Notes: generated by a model not told the origin, from the sequence alone. A stretch of 64,000 nt of DNA from Haliotis asinina (GCF_037392515.1 NC_090283.1:20837001-20901000), one strand, 5' to 3'. Shown: positions 1 through 11,329, counted from the first letter of the stretch. Numbers and translations: made by a program.

Positions 1-484
1 TGGCTGTATCCTCGAGGGAGCGTAAAGCACTGTCAAAATTATTGTCGTCCTGAGAAGGTACGTAAGTCCCAAAACATTTGAAGTCAAATTTGATCTTCCA
101 TTTTGTCTTAGCCGTAGTATTTCTCTCATTTTAATTTGTGGCTAATCTTGCATACAATCACCAGCAGCTGAGGGGATGATGTAACTCCAGCTAGGGACCA
201 TGCAGGTAGCAGAAGTACTGTAAGTCCCCATGGCCCCTAGTATGGTGATCTGCCTTTAGTTGTTGGTGATCTATAGAGCCTGTTTTTATATTGTATTGTC
301 TGAATAGGGATATCAGTTTTAACTTTTCACGCTAGTTTTATTTCTTATTGTGATATTTTAGTTGTTTTGCTGTCTGTCGTCAACAGTTTTTTATGATATA
401 CATAGATTCCTTGTTTAAGAATGCTCTCGTCACGATATGGCTGCAATACTGCCGATAAATGTTAACTCACTCACTCACTCACTC
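1..484 (+). mobile_element. 3' UTR end of a Nimb/I-like LINE (body lies left of the window)
   Basis: This stretch matches the 3' untranslated end of the family seen intact at 39.9-40.5 and 50.3-50.8 kb. The shared landmarks occur in the same order: a GTGGCTGTATCCTC-type start, the CCATGCAGGTAGCA phrase, CTCGTCACGATATGG near the end, and an (ACTC)n tail at about 465-484. The tail runs straight into a minus-strand LINE fragment, so this insertion went into that older copy. Its coding part, if any, is outside the window. Confidence 0.85.
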
Positions 485-853
485 ATTAGAGTATAATTTA
501 GTAATGTAGTGTAAAGCTAACTTTATACGGCGCTACTCAAGAGATGCTTCATCGGCCTCAACATAGAGGCTGTCAACAGGTGAAGTTCTAAAGGAGACAA
601 AGTCCTAGACCTCGATGATGGACAGAATCTAATAGTTTGAAGTTGCTTTTGCAGGCTCCACCATATATGATGGAGCCATAATCAAGCTGAGAACGCACGA
701 GTGATCGATATAGATGGAAAAAAAAGGTAACATGATCCCCCGGTCATTTAAAATTTGAAATCATTTTGAACAAGTCAAGTGCTTTCAGGCATTTAGTTTT
801 AAGTGACTTAATATGCGGTGAAAACGTTAAGTGTGAACCCAAGAACTTAGCTG
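485..853 (-). mobile_element. Older LINE copy, RT-thumb region (outer part of the left palindrome arm)
   Basis: Read on the minus strand this matches the region after the RT core of ORF2 (compare 2500-2880 minus and 8510-8870 plus). Small indels and stops break the frame. At 853 it is interrupted by a full-length LINE and resumes at 6899, as the 10-bp duplication CCTTGACGTG shows. Together the two pieces form one arm of an inverted duplication whose other arm begins at 7643. Confidence 0.8.
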
Positions 854-863
854 CCTTGACGTG
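854..863. repeat. Target-site duplication, 3' side of the full-length LINE
   Basis: CCTTGACGTG here is repeated exactly at 6899-6908, on either side of the element. The uninterrupted site exists in the opposite palindrome arm (8500-8509, reverse complement). Confidence 0.85.
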
Positions 864-1418
864 AGTGAGTGAGTGAGTGAGTGAGTGAGTGAGTTAATAT
901 TTAACGTCACATCGGCAATATCTCAGCCATATCGTGACGAGAACATTTAATACTGAAATGAAGTATATATATCTATTATAAAACCTGTCAACGAAGGACA
1001 GTAAAACAACTAGAATATCACAGATGAGAATATAAAACTAGTAACTATACGTAAAACAATTTATCTATAGAGGACAATACAAGATAAAAATGGGCTATAG
1101 ATTGCTAACAACTGAAAGTAGATCACCATACTAGGGACCATGGGGACTTACAATACTTTTGCTACCTGCATGGACCCTAGCTGGATTTACATCATCCCCT
1201 CAGCCATCAGCAATTTGGGAAATCTAGCCATGCAGATAAAACGACACTTATGCTACGATTCAAAAATGTGAAAGTTTGAATTTACTTTGAATGTTTGTGG
1301 ACTTACGTACCTTCTCAGGGGGACAATAGTTTTACAATACTTCAACCCCCTTTGAGGATACAGCCACTAACAAGCACAGTTACCAATTTAAACTTCCAAT
1401 AATAAAATATTTATCTAT

Positions 1419-4400
1419 TTACAATTCTGTCAATAAATCTAATTCTGTTAAAAATGCAATGATTAAATGAGAGCTTGTGTTATTAAAAAGATCCTTCAGA
1501 GTTCGTGAATGAAAATACTGATCCCTTGTGGTGGAATACTCAACACAGTCAAGCAGGATATGCTTGACTGTGATTCTTCCATCACAAGGGATACAAAACG
1601 GAGGATCCTCACCTTTAAGCAAATATTTATGTGTATATCTTGCGTGGCCAATACGACATCGTCGCATGATGACCTCCTCAAATCTGGACTGACAACCCAA
1701 GTAGGTGTAGCCAACATACGGTTTTATTTCATGTAATTTATTGATACCTACTTGAGTGTCCCACCTCTTCTGCATCAGATCACGGATATACGTTCTAATG
1801 CTTGCTTTGTAATCTAAATATGGAAGAGGAAGTGGCGTCACAAATTTGTGGAGTGCTGCCTTGGCAGCAAGATCAGCCATCACATTCCCAGAAATACCTA
1901 CGTGACTCGGTAACCAACAAAAGACGATGTCGTATTGGCCAGTAGCAAGAGTATTATATAGTTCAATAATTTCAATTAAAAGTGGATGTTTACAAGAAAT
2001 ATTTTTAATAGCCTGAAGGCAAGAAAGAGAGTCGGAATATATTATATACTGTTTACGTTTCGGGTGTCTTTGAATATATTTGAGAGCTGTTAATATGGCA
2101 TTAGCTTCTGCTGTAAAAATATAACTATTATCTGGTAATCTAGAAGATATTGTTCTGGATCCAATGACAGTAGCGCAAGCAACTGCACCACCGTCCTTGG
2201 ACCCATCTGTAAATAAGGATTTGTAATTGTTATATGTATGTTTCAATTGATTATATTCTTGTTTATACTGTAATTCATTTGTTTCTGATGTTTTAAATGT
2301 GGTTAATGTTAGGTCAACATGTGGTCTAACCAACTGCCAAGGGGGAGAGGAAAGAAGGCGGAAAGGAGCTATATTGTCCAGCTCAATACCAGCAGCAGCA
2401 ATAAACGGCTTTATTCTGAGCCCAAGAGGTGGAACAAGAGAAGACTTTTTGCTATACAAATCCTCATAAAGAGGATTGAAAACACAGTTATATGCAGGGT
2501 TAGATTCGTTGGAGTATAGTTTTGTGATATATTGTAAAGATAATTTAATACGGCGTTGTGCAAGAGATGGTTCATCGGCCTCAACGTAAAGACTGTCAAT
2601 AGGTGAAGTTCTGAAGGGCCCAAGACAAAGTCTTAGACCTTGGTGATGGACAGAATCAAGAAGTTTAAGATTGCTTTTGCATGCTCCACCATAGACGATG
2701 GAGCCATAATCAAGTTTAGAACGTACTAGTGATCGATATAGATGTAAGAGGGTAGCTTGATCCCCTCCCCATTTTGAATTTGAAACCACTTTCAACAAGT
2801 CAAGTGCTTTCAGGCATTTAGTTTTAAGAGATTTAATATGTGGTAAAAAAGTTAAATGTGAATCAAAGATTAGAGGCAGGAATTTGGCTTGCTTCACAAC
2901 TTTAATGGGAGTCCCATCTAGAGACAGTTCAGGGTCTTTATGGGGTTTGTATTTACGACAAAAATGTATGCAATTAGTTTTCGATTTGGAAAATTTAAAG
3001 CCGTTTTCAAGACACCATTTATCTATTTTGTTTAAACACAACTGCAATTGCCGTTCAATGGTATGCATATTTTTACCACGACAAGAAATATTAAAATGAT
3101 CCACAAACAACGATCCATCAATTGAATCGTTTAAAACTTTTGATAAACTGTTGATCTTGATGCTAAAAAGAGTGACAGATAAAATACTGCCTTGTGGAAC
3201 ACCCTGATCCTGACTGTAATGACCAGACAGGGTAGAACCCACACGGACCTGGAATTGTCTGTCATTTAAAAAGTTGGCAATAAATTGCGGCAAACGACCT
3301 CGCAAACCAAAGTCATGTAAATCCCTCAAAATACCATATTTCCAGGTTGTGTCATATGCTTTTTCAAGATCAAAAAAGATAGACACTGCATGTTGTTTAT
3401 TAATTAGTGCGTTTTTCACAAATGATTCCAGTCGCACTAAGTGATCGACAGTACTTCTGTTTTTACGGAAACCACATTGTATATCTGTGATAAGATTATT
3501 TGTTTCCAAGTACCAAACAAGTCGATTATTTATCAGGCGTTCCATGGTCTTGCAAACACAGCTAGTTAGTGAAATCGGACGATAATTGGACGGATCCGTA
3601 TGATCACGTCCAGGTTTAGGTATTGGTACTACTATGGCGTCACGCCATGACGGAGGAAAGTTACCCGATGTCCAAATACCATCAAAAATATTGAGACGAG
3701 TTTCTAGGCAGGATTCCGGTAAGTGCTTCAGGAGTTGATAATGTATGTTATCAGCTCCAGTAGCAGTGTCATGAGCTTGATCAAGAGGAGTATGGAGTTC
3801 ATGAATAGAAAACGTTTCATTATAATCTTCCCCATTATCAGAATTGAAATTAATAGTTTTCTTTTCTTCTTGTTTTTGATATTGCTGGAATTTTGGTACA
3901 TAATTTGAAGAGGAAGAGTGTTTAGCAAGGGTTTCACCTAGTTTATTAGCAATATCTGATTTATCAGTAAGCAATTGATCTCCATGTTTATGATGATGGA
4001 CAGTAGATTTAGTACCTTTACCTTTTATTTTCTGGACCATGTTCCATACCTTGGACGTGGGTGTCCGAGAATTTATTTTAGATACATAATTTTGCCAAGA
4101 TTGGCGTTTATTCAGTTTAAAGGTACGCCGTGCTTTAGCATTTAAAATTTTAAATCTATTTAAATTATGCACCATAGGGTGGCGACGGAAATAATGTTCT
4201 GCTTTTTTCCTTGCCTTTCTAGCCTGTTTGCATTCATCGCTGAACCATGGTTTTCGAATATGTGGAACTGCAGAAGACTTTGGGATACACTCATCAGCAA
4301 TGTCAATGAGTACATCTGAAAAACATTTAATAGCATCAGGAGCAGTAATAAAATGTTCGGGATTAAGTTTGCCAGTACAGAGAGATTCATATAGAGCCCA

Positions 4401-5090
4401 GTTGGCCTTTTTAAAATTCCATCGTGATGATGGAGGTACATCAGAGGGGCTCACAGGTTTTAGTATTGTAGGGAAATGGTCGCTCCCACACAAGTCATCG
4501 TGAACCGACCATTCAAATTCTTTTAAGAGATTAGAGTCAGTAACTGATAAATCAAGAGCTGAATATGTCCCTGTGCTAGGATGTAAATATGTATGTGATG
4601 CGTCATTGTAAATACAGAGATCATTATTTGAAAGAAAATCCTCAAGTAATTTACCTTTGGTGTTCGTAGTAGTACCACCCCAGAGTGGGTTATGGCCATT
4701 GAAATCGCCCATGATTATACAGGGTTTAGGAAGTTCATTGTAAAGAGCTTGTAGATCAGTTAAATGGACAGTGGATGAAGGTGGAATATACAATGAACAA
4801 AGCGTATATGCAACTTGTAATGTAAGTCGCACAGCTACAGCTTGGAGATTTGTTTTAAGCGCGATTGAACTATGTATAACATTTTGCCGTACCAAGATTG
4901 ATGATCCTCCACTTGCCGTATCACCGGGAGGTGAAAAATAATGGTACGCATTGAAATGACGGAGGTCGAGAGTATCAGTGTGTTTTAAATATGTTTCCTG
5001 TAGACACATTGCTGACGGTGTAAAATCCTGGATTAAAAGCTGCAATTAATTAAAATTAGTCCTTAGTCCTCTGCAATTCCACTGAATAAT
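1419..5090 (-). pseudogene. LINE ORF2: endonuclease-RT-RNase H polyprotein (copy A, near-intact)
   Basis: ORF2 would nick the target and reverse-transcribe the element RNA. It is open for 1208 codons from 5045 to 1419. APE endonuclease motifs are visible at the N-terminus: LQET near residue 15, MGDFNGHN near 112 and GSDHFP near 190. The RT follows with SNYRPISLTS, motif A DLEKAYD near 556, GVPQGS near 620 and the catalytic box FVDH, with His at residue 650 in place of the second Asp. RNase H shows TDGS near 941, the AEAN and SDSL acidic residues, and HVGI..N..AD. A CX2CX7HX4C zinc finger lies near 1148. The conserved endonuclease start (a QWNCRGL motif) lies upstream of 5045 but is cut off by an in-frame TAA. 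Loss of the RT aspartate plus this stop argue that the copy is dead. Confidence 0.88.
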
Positions 5091-5104
5091 ATTATTCTGA
5101 TAAC

Positions 5105-6302
5105 CTATCTTTTGGGGGGATTTATTGGGGATCTGCCCCGCACTTTTTTCGTGGGCGACAGGCTGTGTGCCCTAGAGCGGACGTTTTCAGACACGTCCAT
5201 GTCTTCGAGTGATCCATATTTGTTGTAAATTTGGATTTTATTCTCTGAACCTTTTGGGGCTCTGCCACTTAGCTTTTTCAAAGAATCAGGCTTCTTAGTT
5301 TTTGTTTTACTGGATTGAGACCTTGTTGATGGCAGAAGATATGTTATGATCAGGGGATGTTGCTGATTGAATCTGAGATGTACCAGGAAGTGATTCTGCA
5401 GTTTGAGTAGATATGGCAGGTGACAAAGGTTGAGGGGAATCCGTGTTCACCCAAGTCAAGTTTGTCTGACAGCTTGCAGATAATTTCATAATTGTGGATG
5501 TTGCGTCTGGGTTTGGTCTGGCAACGGAAGCATAGCTTTCCGTTTGTACTGAGCTCTGGACCATTTTCTTTGCATCTGCAAAACTGATGTTTTGTGTAAA
5601 CTTTATTCTGTTAATGGCCATTTGTTGTTTCCACACAGGACATTCTTTAGAGAAAGATGGGTGATCCCCTGCGCAGTTTGTGCACTTTTTAACATGGCTG
5701 TCACAATCTTCTGCTGTGTGTGTTTTTTCACTACAATGAGCACACACAACAGACAATGTGCACGTATTTACACCATGACCGAATTTTTGGCACTTGAAGC
5801 ACCTCAACGGATTTGGAATGTATGTATCAACATTGAGATCACAGTACCCTGCCTTAAGTGACTTTGGAGCAGTAGGCGATGAGAAGGAAAACAGATATGT
5901 GTTGGTTTTTATGGTTGTGTTGTTTTTACGGGTTGAGAAGCGTTTGACATATAGTACACCCTGATCTCTCATCTCGGAAACTATATCTAGGTCAGACATG
6001 TCTGCTATCAATCGATCACGATCTCGCACTATTCCCTTACTGGTGTTGAGTGTTTTGTGAGTCGTGACAGTAACCGGAGTACCAACAAAAGTGTCGATAT
6101 TCAAAAGGTTGGTTGACTGTTGCTTTCTGGCACACTCAATCAACAGTGCACCAGAACGTAATCGTCGAATGTTCTTTACTTCGCCAGCAATGCCTTGGAT
6201 ACCTTTAGACACAGCAAATGGGTTCAGCTTCAAAGGTGTCTTATCTTTGGTCTCAATGACAAGAAAACGTGGCCAGTAATTAGTGGGGGTTTCGTAAGCC
6301 AT
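5105..6302 (-). pseudogene. LINE ORF1, gag-like CCHC zinc-knuckle protein (copy A)
   Basis: ORF1 is the nucleic-acid-binding, gag-like protein that coats the LINE RNA. ATG at 6302 opens 331 codons. The N-terminal half carries the family block YWPRFLVIE and a GIVRDRDRL segment. Then come three knuckles: CFKCQKFGHGVNTC (CX2CX4HX4C), CAHC...H...C (CX2CX4HX4C) and a CX2CX3HX6C variant. A single-base frameshift near 5330-5345 moves the conserved basic C-terminus (ending in a PINPPKR-type tail, stop near 5105) into another frame. Copies at 37.8 and 44.8 kb show the same tail in frame. The stop of ORF1 overlaps the start of the ORF2 frame. Confidence 0.85.
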
Positions 6303-6837
6303 GTTTAGTTATGTAGATTTCATCATCCGAGCTCCCCACCCACCACGGAGTCTCACAAGGACGATGCTAAAGCAAGCGGGCCTCCATCTTACAGCACCAA
6401 GGATACCCGGATGATATACTCCAGTAGAAGAATCATAAATAATTACTCAACCAGATTGGCCCATGAGCCACCGCTTTCTGGGCATAAGACTCTAGGCAAA
6501 GTTCAAAACAACATAATTCAACATCAAACATGTTTTAGACAATAAAGCCAAGACTAAACGCAATCAAAATTAATTCCAAATCATACTTGTGCAATGATAC
6601 ATAAATTTATAATCTATGCACAGGGCTTGGCATGACCAGCCGATTGGTTGAACCGGGCCCATTCAACCTCCCGTCTAGGTGAAGTAAGGGTCGAAGGGGT
6701 GTATTGAGCAAAGGGAACGCGGTCACAGGCCCCCTGTGCCCTCAACCCCCAGACTCCCTCCTCCACCGACACAGGGCCGCAACCCACGGCAAACGGGTTG
6801 GTGGACCAAATATGCCCCCGGATCCACACGGGGGGTT

Positions 6838-6895
6838 GGCGAGCACTTAGCGTTACCCAGCACCCACCATGAGGAGGTGGCTCGCCACGGGTGCC
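6838..6895 (-). ncRNA. HDV-like self-cleaving ribozyme at the LINE 5' end (copy A)
   Basis: Read 5' to 3' on the minus strand, the element opens with GGCACCC, which pairs with GGGTGCT to make a 7-bp P1 whose first pair is G.U. P2 is GGCGAGC with GCTCGCC (6880-6886 and 6838-6844), all seven pairs intact. P3 is ACC/GGT closing a TCCTCAT loop. GGG follows P1, and the joining strand before P2 reads CTAA (CNRA form) with the putative catalytic C. P4 is essentially absent. Predicted cleavage is just upstream of 6895. Confidence 0.85.
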
Positions 6896-6898
6896 TTT

Positions 6899-7642
6899 CC
6901 TTGACGTGCCATCTAGAGATAGTTCAGGGTCTTTATGTGGTTTATATTTACGACAAAAATGTATGCAATTAGTTTTCGATTTAGAAAATTTGAAGCCGTT
7001 TTCAAGACACCATTTATTAATCTTGTTTAAACACAACTGCAGTTGCCGTTCAATGGTATGCATATTTTTACCACGACAAGAAATATTAAAATGATCCACA
7101 AACAACGATCCATCAATTGAATCGTTTAAAACTTTGGATAAACTGTTAATCTTTATACTAAAAAGTGTGACTGACAAAATACTGCCTTGTGGAACACCCT
7201 GATCCTGACTGTAATGATCAGACAGGGTAGAACCCACTCGAACTTGAAATTGTCTGTTATTTAAAAAGCTGGATATGAATTCAGGCAAACGGCCTCGCAA
7301 CCCGAAATCTTGTAAATCTCTTAAAATGCCATATTTCCAGGTTGTGTCATATGAATTCTCAAGATTGAAAAATATAGACACTGCATGTTGTTTATTAATC
7401 AGCGCGTTTTTCGCAAATCATTCTAAACGCACTAAGTGGTCGAATGTACTTCTGTTTTTACGGAAACCACATTGTATATCTGTTATATTTTTTTTTATGA
7501 GATTATTTGTTTCCAAGTACCAAACAATAGAAAACGTTTCATTATAATCTTCCCCAGTTTATTCGCAGTTTATTCGCAGTTTATTCGCAATATCTGATTT
7601 ATCAGTAAGTAATTGATTTCCATGTTTAAGATGATGGACAGT
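6899..7642 (-). mobile_element. Older LINE copy, RT core (inner part of the left palindrome arm)
   Basis: This is the continuation of 485-853 after the nested insertion. It encodes RT blocks (GVPQGS, FVDH at 7091-7093, ENGFKFSKSKTNC) on the minus strand up to about 7381. Motif A reads FFNLENSYD instead of the usual FFDLEKAYD, so the first catalytic Asp is lost. Past 7528 the copy is scrambled: a T-rich insertion at about 7487 and a triplicated TTTATTCGCAG unit at 7557-7587. It abuts the mirror-image copy at about 7643. Confidence 0.85.
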
Positions 7643-9736
7643 AGATTTGCTATAGGAGCTGATAACATACATTATCAACTCCTCAAGCATTTACCAGAAT
7701 CCTGTTTAGAGACGCTCTTATCAATTTTTGATGATATTTGGATTTCCGGGAAATTTCCTTCTTCATGGCACGATGCTACAGCAGTACCAATACCTAAACC
7801 TGGACGTGATCATACGGATCCATCCAATTATCGTCCGATTTCATTAACTAGCTGTGTTTGCAAGACCATGGAACGCCTGATAAATAATCGACTTGTTTGG
7901 TACTTGGAAACAAATAATCTCATAACAGATATACAATGTGGTTTCCGTAAAAACAGAAGTACATTCGACCACTTAGTGCGTTTAGAATCATTTGTTAAAA
8001 ACGCACTAATTAATAAACAGCATGCTGTGTCTATCTTTTATGATCTAGAAAAAGCATATGACACAACCTGGAAATATGGCATTTTAAGAGATTTAAATGA
8101 TTTCGGGTTGCGAGGTCGTTTGCCTGAATTCAAATCCAGCTTTTTAAATAACAGACAATTTCAAGTTCGAGTGGGTTCTACCCTGTCTGATCATTACAGT
8201 CAGGATCAGGGTGTTCCACAAGGCAGTATTTTGTCAGTCACACTTTTTAGTATAAAGATTAACAGTTTATCCAAAGTTTTAAACGATTCAATTGATGGAT
8301 CGTTGTTTGTGGATCATTTTAATATTTCTTGTCGTGGTAAAAATATGCATACCATTGAACGGCAACTGCAGTTGTGTTTAAACAAGATTAATAAATGGTG
8401 TCTTGAAAACGGCTTCAAATTTTCTAAATCGAAAACTAATTGCATACATTTTTGTCGTAAATACAAACCACATAAAGACCCTGAACTATCTCTAGATGGC
8501 ACGTCAAGGCAGCTAAGTTCTTGGGTCTCATTTTTGACTCACACTTAACGTTTTCACCGCATATTATGTCACTTAAAACTAAATGCCTGAAAGCACTTGA
8601 CTTGTTGAAAGTGGTTTCAAATTCTAAATGGGGAGGGGATCAAGCTACCCTTCTCCATCTATATCGATCTCTCGTGCGTTCTAAACTTGATTATGGCTCC
8701 ATCGTCTATGGTGGAGCCTGCAAAGGCAACTTGAAACTATTAGATTCAGTCCATCCTTTCGAACCTCACCTGTAGACAGCCTGTATGTCGAGGCTAATGA
8801 ACCATCTCTTGAGCAGCGTCGTATAAAATTAGCTTCACAGTATGTAACAAAACTATATTCAAATGAGTCAAACCCTGCATATAACTGTGTTTTCAATCCT
8901 GTGTATGAGGATTTATGCAATAATAAGAAATCTTCTCTTGTTCCGCCTCTCGGCTTAAGAATAAAACCACTTATTTCTGCTGCCAGCATTGAGCTGGATA
9001 ATGTAGCCCCTTCCCGTCTTCTTTCTTCTCCTCCTTGGCAGATGGTTAGGCCACAAGTTGACCTAACATTAACTACATTTAAAAAATCAGAAACCAATGA
9101 ACTACAATATAAACAAGAGTATAATTAATTAACATCCACTTTTAATTGAAATTATTGAATTGTATAATAATCTTGCCACTGGCCAATACGACATCGTACT
9201 CTGTTGGTTACCCAACCATGTAGGCATTTACGGTTACGCAATGGCTGATCTTGCTGCTAAAGCAGCACTCAACAAATCTGTGACACCACTTCTTATTCCC
9301 TGCACTGATTACAAAGCTAGCATTAGAACTTACATCCGTGATCTGATGCAGAAGAAGTGGGAAACCCAAGTAGGTACAAATAAATTACATGAAATAAAAC
9401 CGTATATTGGTGACACATACTTGGGTTGTCAGTCCAGATTTGAAGAGGTTATTTTAAGACGATGTCGTATTGGCCATACTAGATATACTCATTCCTACCT
9501 TTCAAAAGGTGAGGATCCTCCATTTTATATCCCTTGTGATGAGAGAGTCACGGTCAGGCATATTCATACATTAGGTATAGTTACTAGTTTTATATTCCAC
9601 TCTGTGATATCCTAGTTGTGTTACTGTTCTTTCTTGACAGGTTTTAGAATGGACGTATATTTCATTGCAGTATTAAATGTTCTCGTCACGATATGGCTGA
9701 GATGTTGCCGATTTGACGTTTAATATTAACTCACTC
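7643..9736 (+). mobile_element. Mirror-image LINE copy with internal deletions
   Basis: Plus-strand ORF2 pieces: RT from GADNIHYQLLKHLPES through FVDH (8309-8317) to about 8548 in one frame, then the thumb in another frame (8521-8775). A C-terminal piece follows, and after a deletion of most of RNase H near 9128, an RNase H end (CWLPNHVGI, 9160-9570). A second deletion joins ORF2 near 9570 directly to the 3' UTR end, which finishes in ACTCACTCAC at about 9736. It is the inverted partner of 485-853 plus 6899-7642, and arm identity looks high by eye. Confidence 0.85.
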
Positions 9737-9743
9737 ACGATTG

Positions 9744-9944
9744 CAAGTGGCGTGTTGGGCACAGTAACGCTATTCATTGCTCCCATGCCCTTGGCCCCCA
9801 GACTCCCGTTCTCCACCGACACAGGGCATCAACCCACAGCAAACGGGTTGGTGGACCAAATATTTCCCCTGGTTCACAACGGGGGTGAACGGCTCTCAGC
9901 GTTACCCAGCACCCACCACGAGGAGGTGGCCGTTCACGGGTGCC
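9744..9944 (-). mobile_element. Orphan LINE 5' UTR fragment
   Basis: A minus-strand 5' end only. It starts at GGCACCC (9944) with the complete ribozyme motif and runs through the conserved 5' UTR (CCGTTTGCTGTGGGTTG segment) to about 9744, where it stops without any ORF. Fragments holding only the 5' end are unusual for LINEs, which normally lose 5' ends. It abuts the 3' tail of the preceding copy, so rearrangement or deletion is likely. Confidence 0.8.
9887..9944 (-). ncRNA. HDV-like ribozyme (orphan 5' end)
   Basis: On the minus strand P1 GGCACCC/GGGTGCT and P2 GAACGGC/GCCGTTC (9929-9935 with 9887-9893) are perfect. The L3 loop is TCCTCGT closed by ACC/GGT. The joining strand before P2 reads CTGA, again CNRA. 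P2 differs from copy A at several positions on both strands, so the pairing is kept by covariation. Confidence 0.85.
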
Positions 9945-10029
9945 AAGAGTCAGTGACGACCAGTAGCTGGTTGGAGGTGAGAGCTCTCCACTCAGTACGT
10001 TCTCCATCAGAACGAAACCCTTTTCCCGC

Positions 10030-10620
10030 CTCCTCTTAATATGCTTGTTTAACAATGCACCTTTATTTTATTTTTCTTAACATGGTGCATTGCAAGTATT
10101 ACATGATTTAGTTGAGTTGGCATGAGAGTAAGACACAGTTCTTAGGCTTCATTTGCAGGTCAACCCCTCTGTTATATTGTAGCAGTAAGATGTTTACTGG
10201 AGAACCTTGACGAGTTAGCATCAGTTGTGATGCACTCTGTAGCAGTCGTGAGTTGTTGTCTTACATTGAGTTGTAGCGGTTAGATGTTCACTGCAGAGTC
10301 TGGTCGGGTTGGCATTATAAGTGACATGTACATGTTGATGCATGTTGCTGTTTTGTAACATTCAAGTTGGCACCAAATGTGACTCTTGAACATTATCTGT
10401 GAGACATTGTGGCAGGTTGGTGTATTTACTGCAGAACTTAGTCAGGTTGGCATTAGATGTGCGAAGTGCATATTGACTTGCTTCTGAGTGATCTATTCGG
10501 CTTCGTGCTACCCGTAATGTAAAGCTTTTATAAGTGCAGTTATCTATACTGTTATTATAATAAATATTCTTTGTTAAAGCTATATTGTGTTCAGTTGTCC
10601 TTCACCCCGCAACAGAGGAA
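10030..10620. repeat. Unassigned sequence with three imperfect ~95-bp repeats
   Basis: Three related segments near 10180-10240, 10275-10335 and 10410-10470 share the order TTTACTG..GA..CTT, GTC.GGTTGGCATTA and TGTG..GTGCA. The end (10535-10620) has AATAAA-like signals and could be the end of a long terminal repeat, but I see no partner and no primer-binding site I trust. Confidence 0.35.
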
Positions 10621-11329
10621 GAACCTGGGTCAGTAGTACGAGCTTGGCGATTAGAGTTGCCATATAACACCTTTTAAAAATACACAACGCAAAGTCCACT
10701 GATGGCCAGACTCGTCCTATTGCTTAAGCATAAATCAATGACGAGCAAAACTTGGGCAGAGTTCTATATTTAAATCGGTAATTGACAAAGACCAAATACC
10801 CAACATGGATCAAGAAATCCACAATGGCTTATGGGACTTTACTTAAATCTTCAAACTTTCCAGCTCCTAAAACGATGCCCATCGTTAAATTGGTTGGTGT
10901 AAACAAGGCATTCTTAAAATGTTCAAGATAATACGTGACATAAAGATTGGTGACTTTGGGGTAGAATTATGATCAAAAGCATGGTTACTCCGAATGTTAG
11001 ACTTCACCTGAATCCAGAATGACGATACCTTCTGTGGACCTTTTATGAATATGCAGCTTCTTTATTCTGTGAAAGGCGACGGTTTCAAAATGTCTAATGT
11101 CTTTAACAGATCAAACCTTTTCCATATGGACACCCATCAAGAATCAGTGTCTCTTCTACAGTTCACTGTGGAGATATTAATGCTTTCACAGGCAAGCAAA
11201 ATAGGCATAACTTTAGGTTTAGATGACGATATCAGAAACGATCATCTTAAAAATAATGTAAAGGGATGCAACGCATGTCATGTTTGGAATTTCACTTTCT
11301 CAGTAAAGTACAAATTCTAGTACTTTTTT
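10621..11329. other. No gene recognised
   Basis: AT-rich sequence. One open stretch of 91 codons at 11045-11320 has no recognisable motif and no splice context that I can support. Confidence 0.5.

Larger units (their letters stand above)
864..6895 (-). mobile_element. Full-length Nimb/I-like LINE, copy A
   Basis: A complete non-LTR retrotransposon of about 6.03 kb on the minus strand. It has a ribozyme-bearing 5' UTR (6303-6895), ORF1 (about 5105-6302), ORF2 (1419 to about 5090), a 3' UTR (864-1418) and a terminal (GAGT)n tract as read on the plus strand. Flanking 10-bp duplications confirm the ends. Three extra T residues (6896-6898) lie between the 5' end and the duplication, plausibly untemplated bases added at the junction. 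Placement in the I/Nimb group rests on the combination of APE endonuclease, RNase H, gag-like knuckles and a non-poly(A) tandem-repeat tail. The clade name is an inference without a tree. Confidence 0.9.

Noticed and set aside
854..900. CRISPR-like or regulatory (GAGT)n array
   Set aside because: It is the tandem tail of the LINE; no spacers, and the sequence is eukaryotic.
2319..4503. Antisense ORFs across LINE ORF2 (for example 2319-2519, 4228-4503)
   Set aside because: Shadows of the conserved minus-strand ORF2, which carries the recognisable domains.
6736..6972. ORFs spanning the 5' UTR/RT junction near 6.7-7.0 kb as novel fusions
   Set aside because: They cross the copy A insertion border and merge 5' UTR with older RT sequence by chance.
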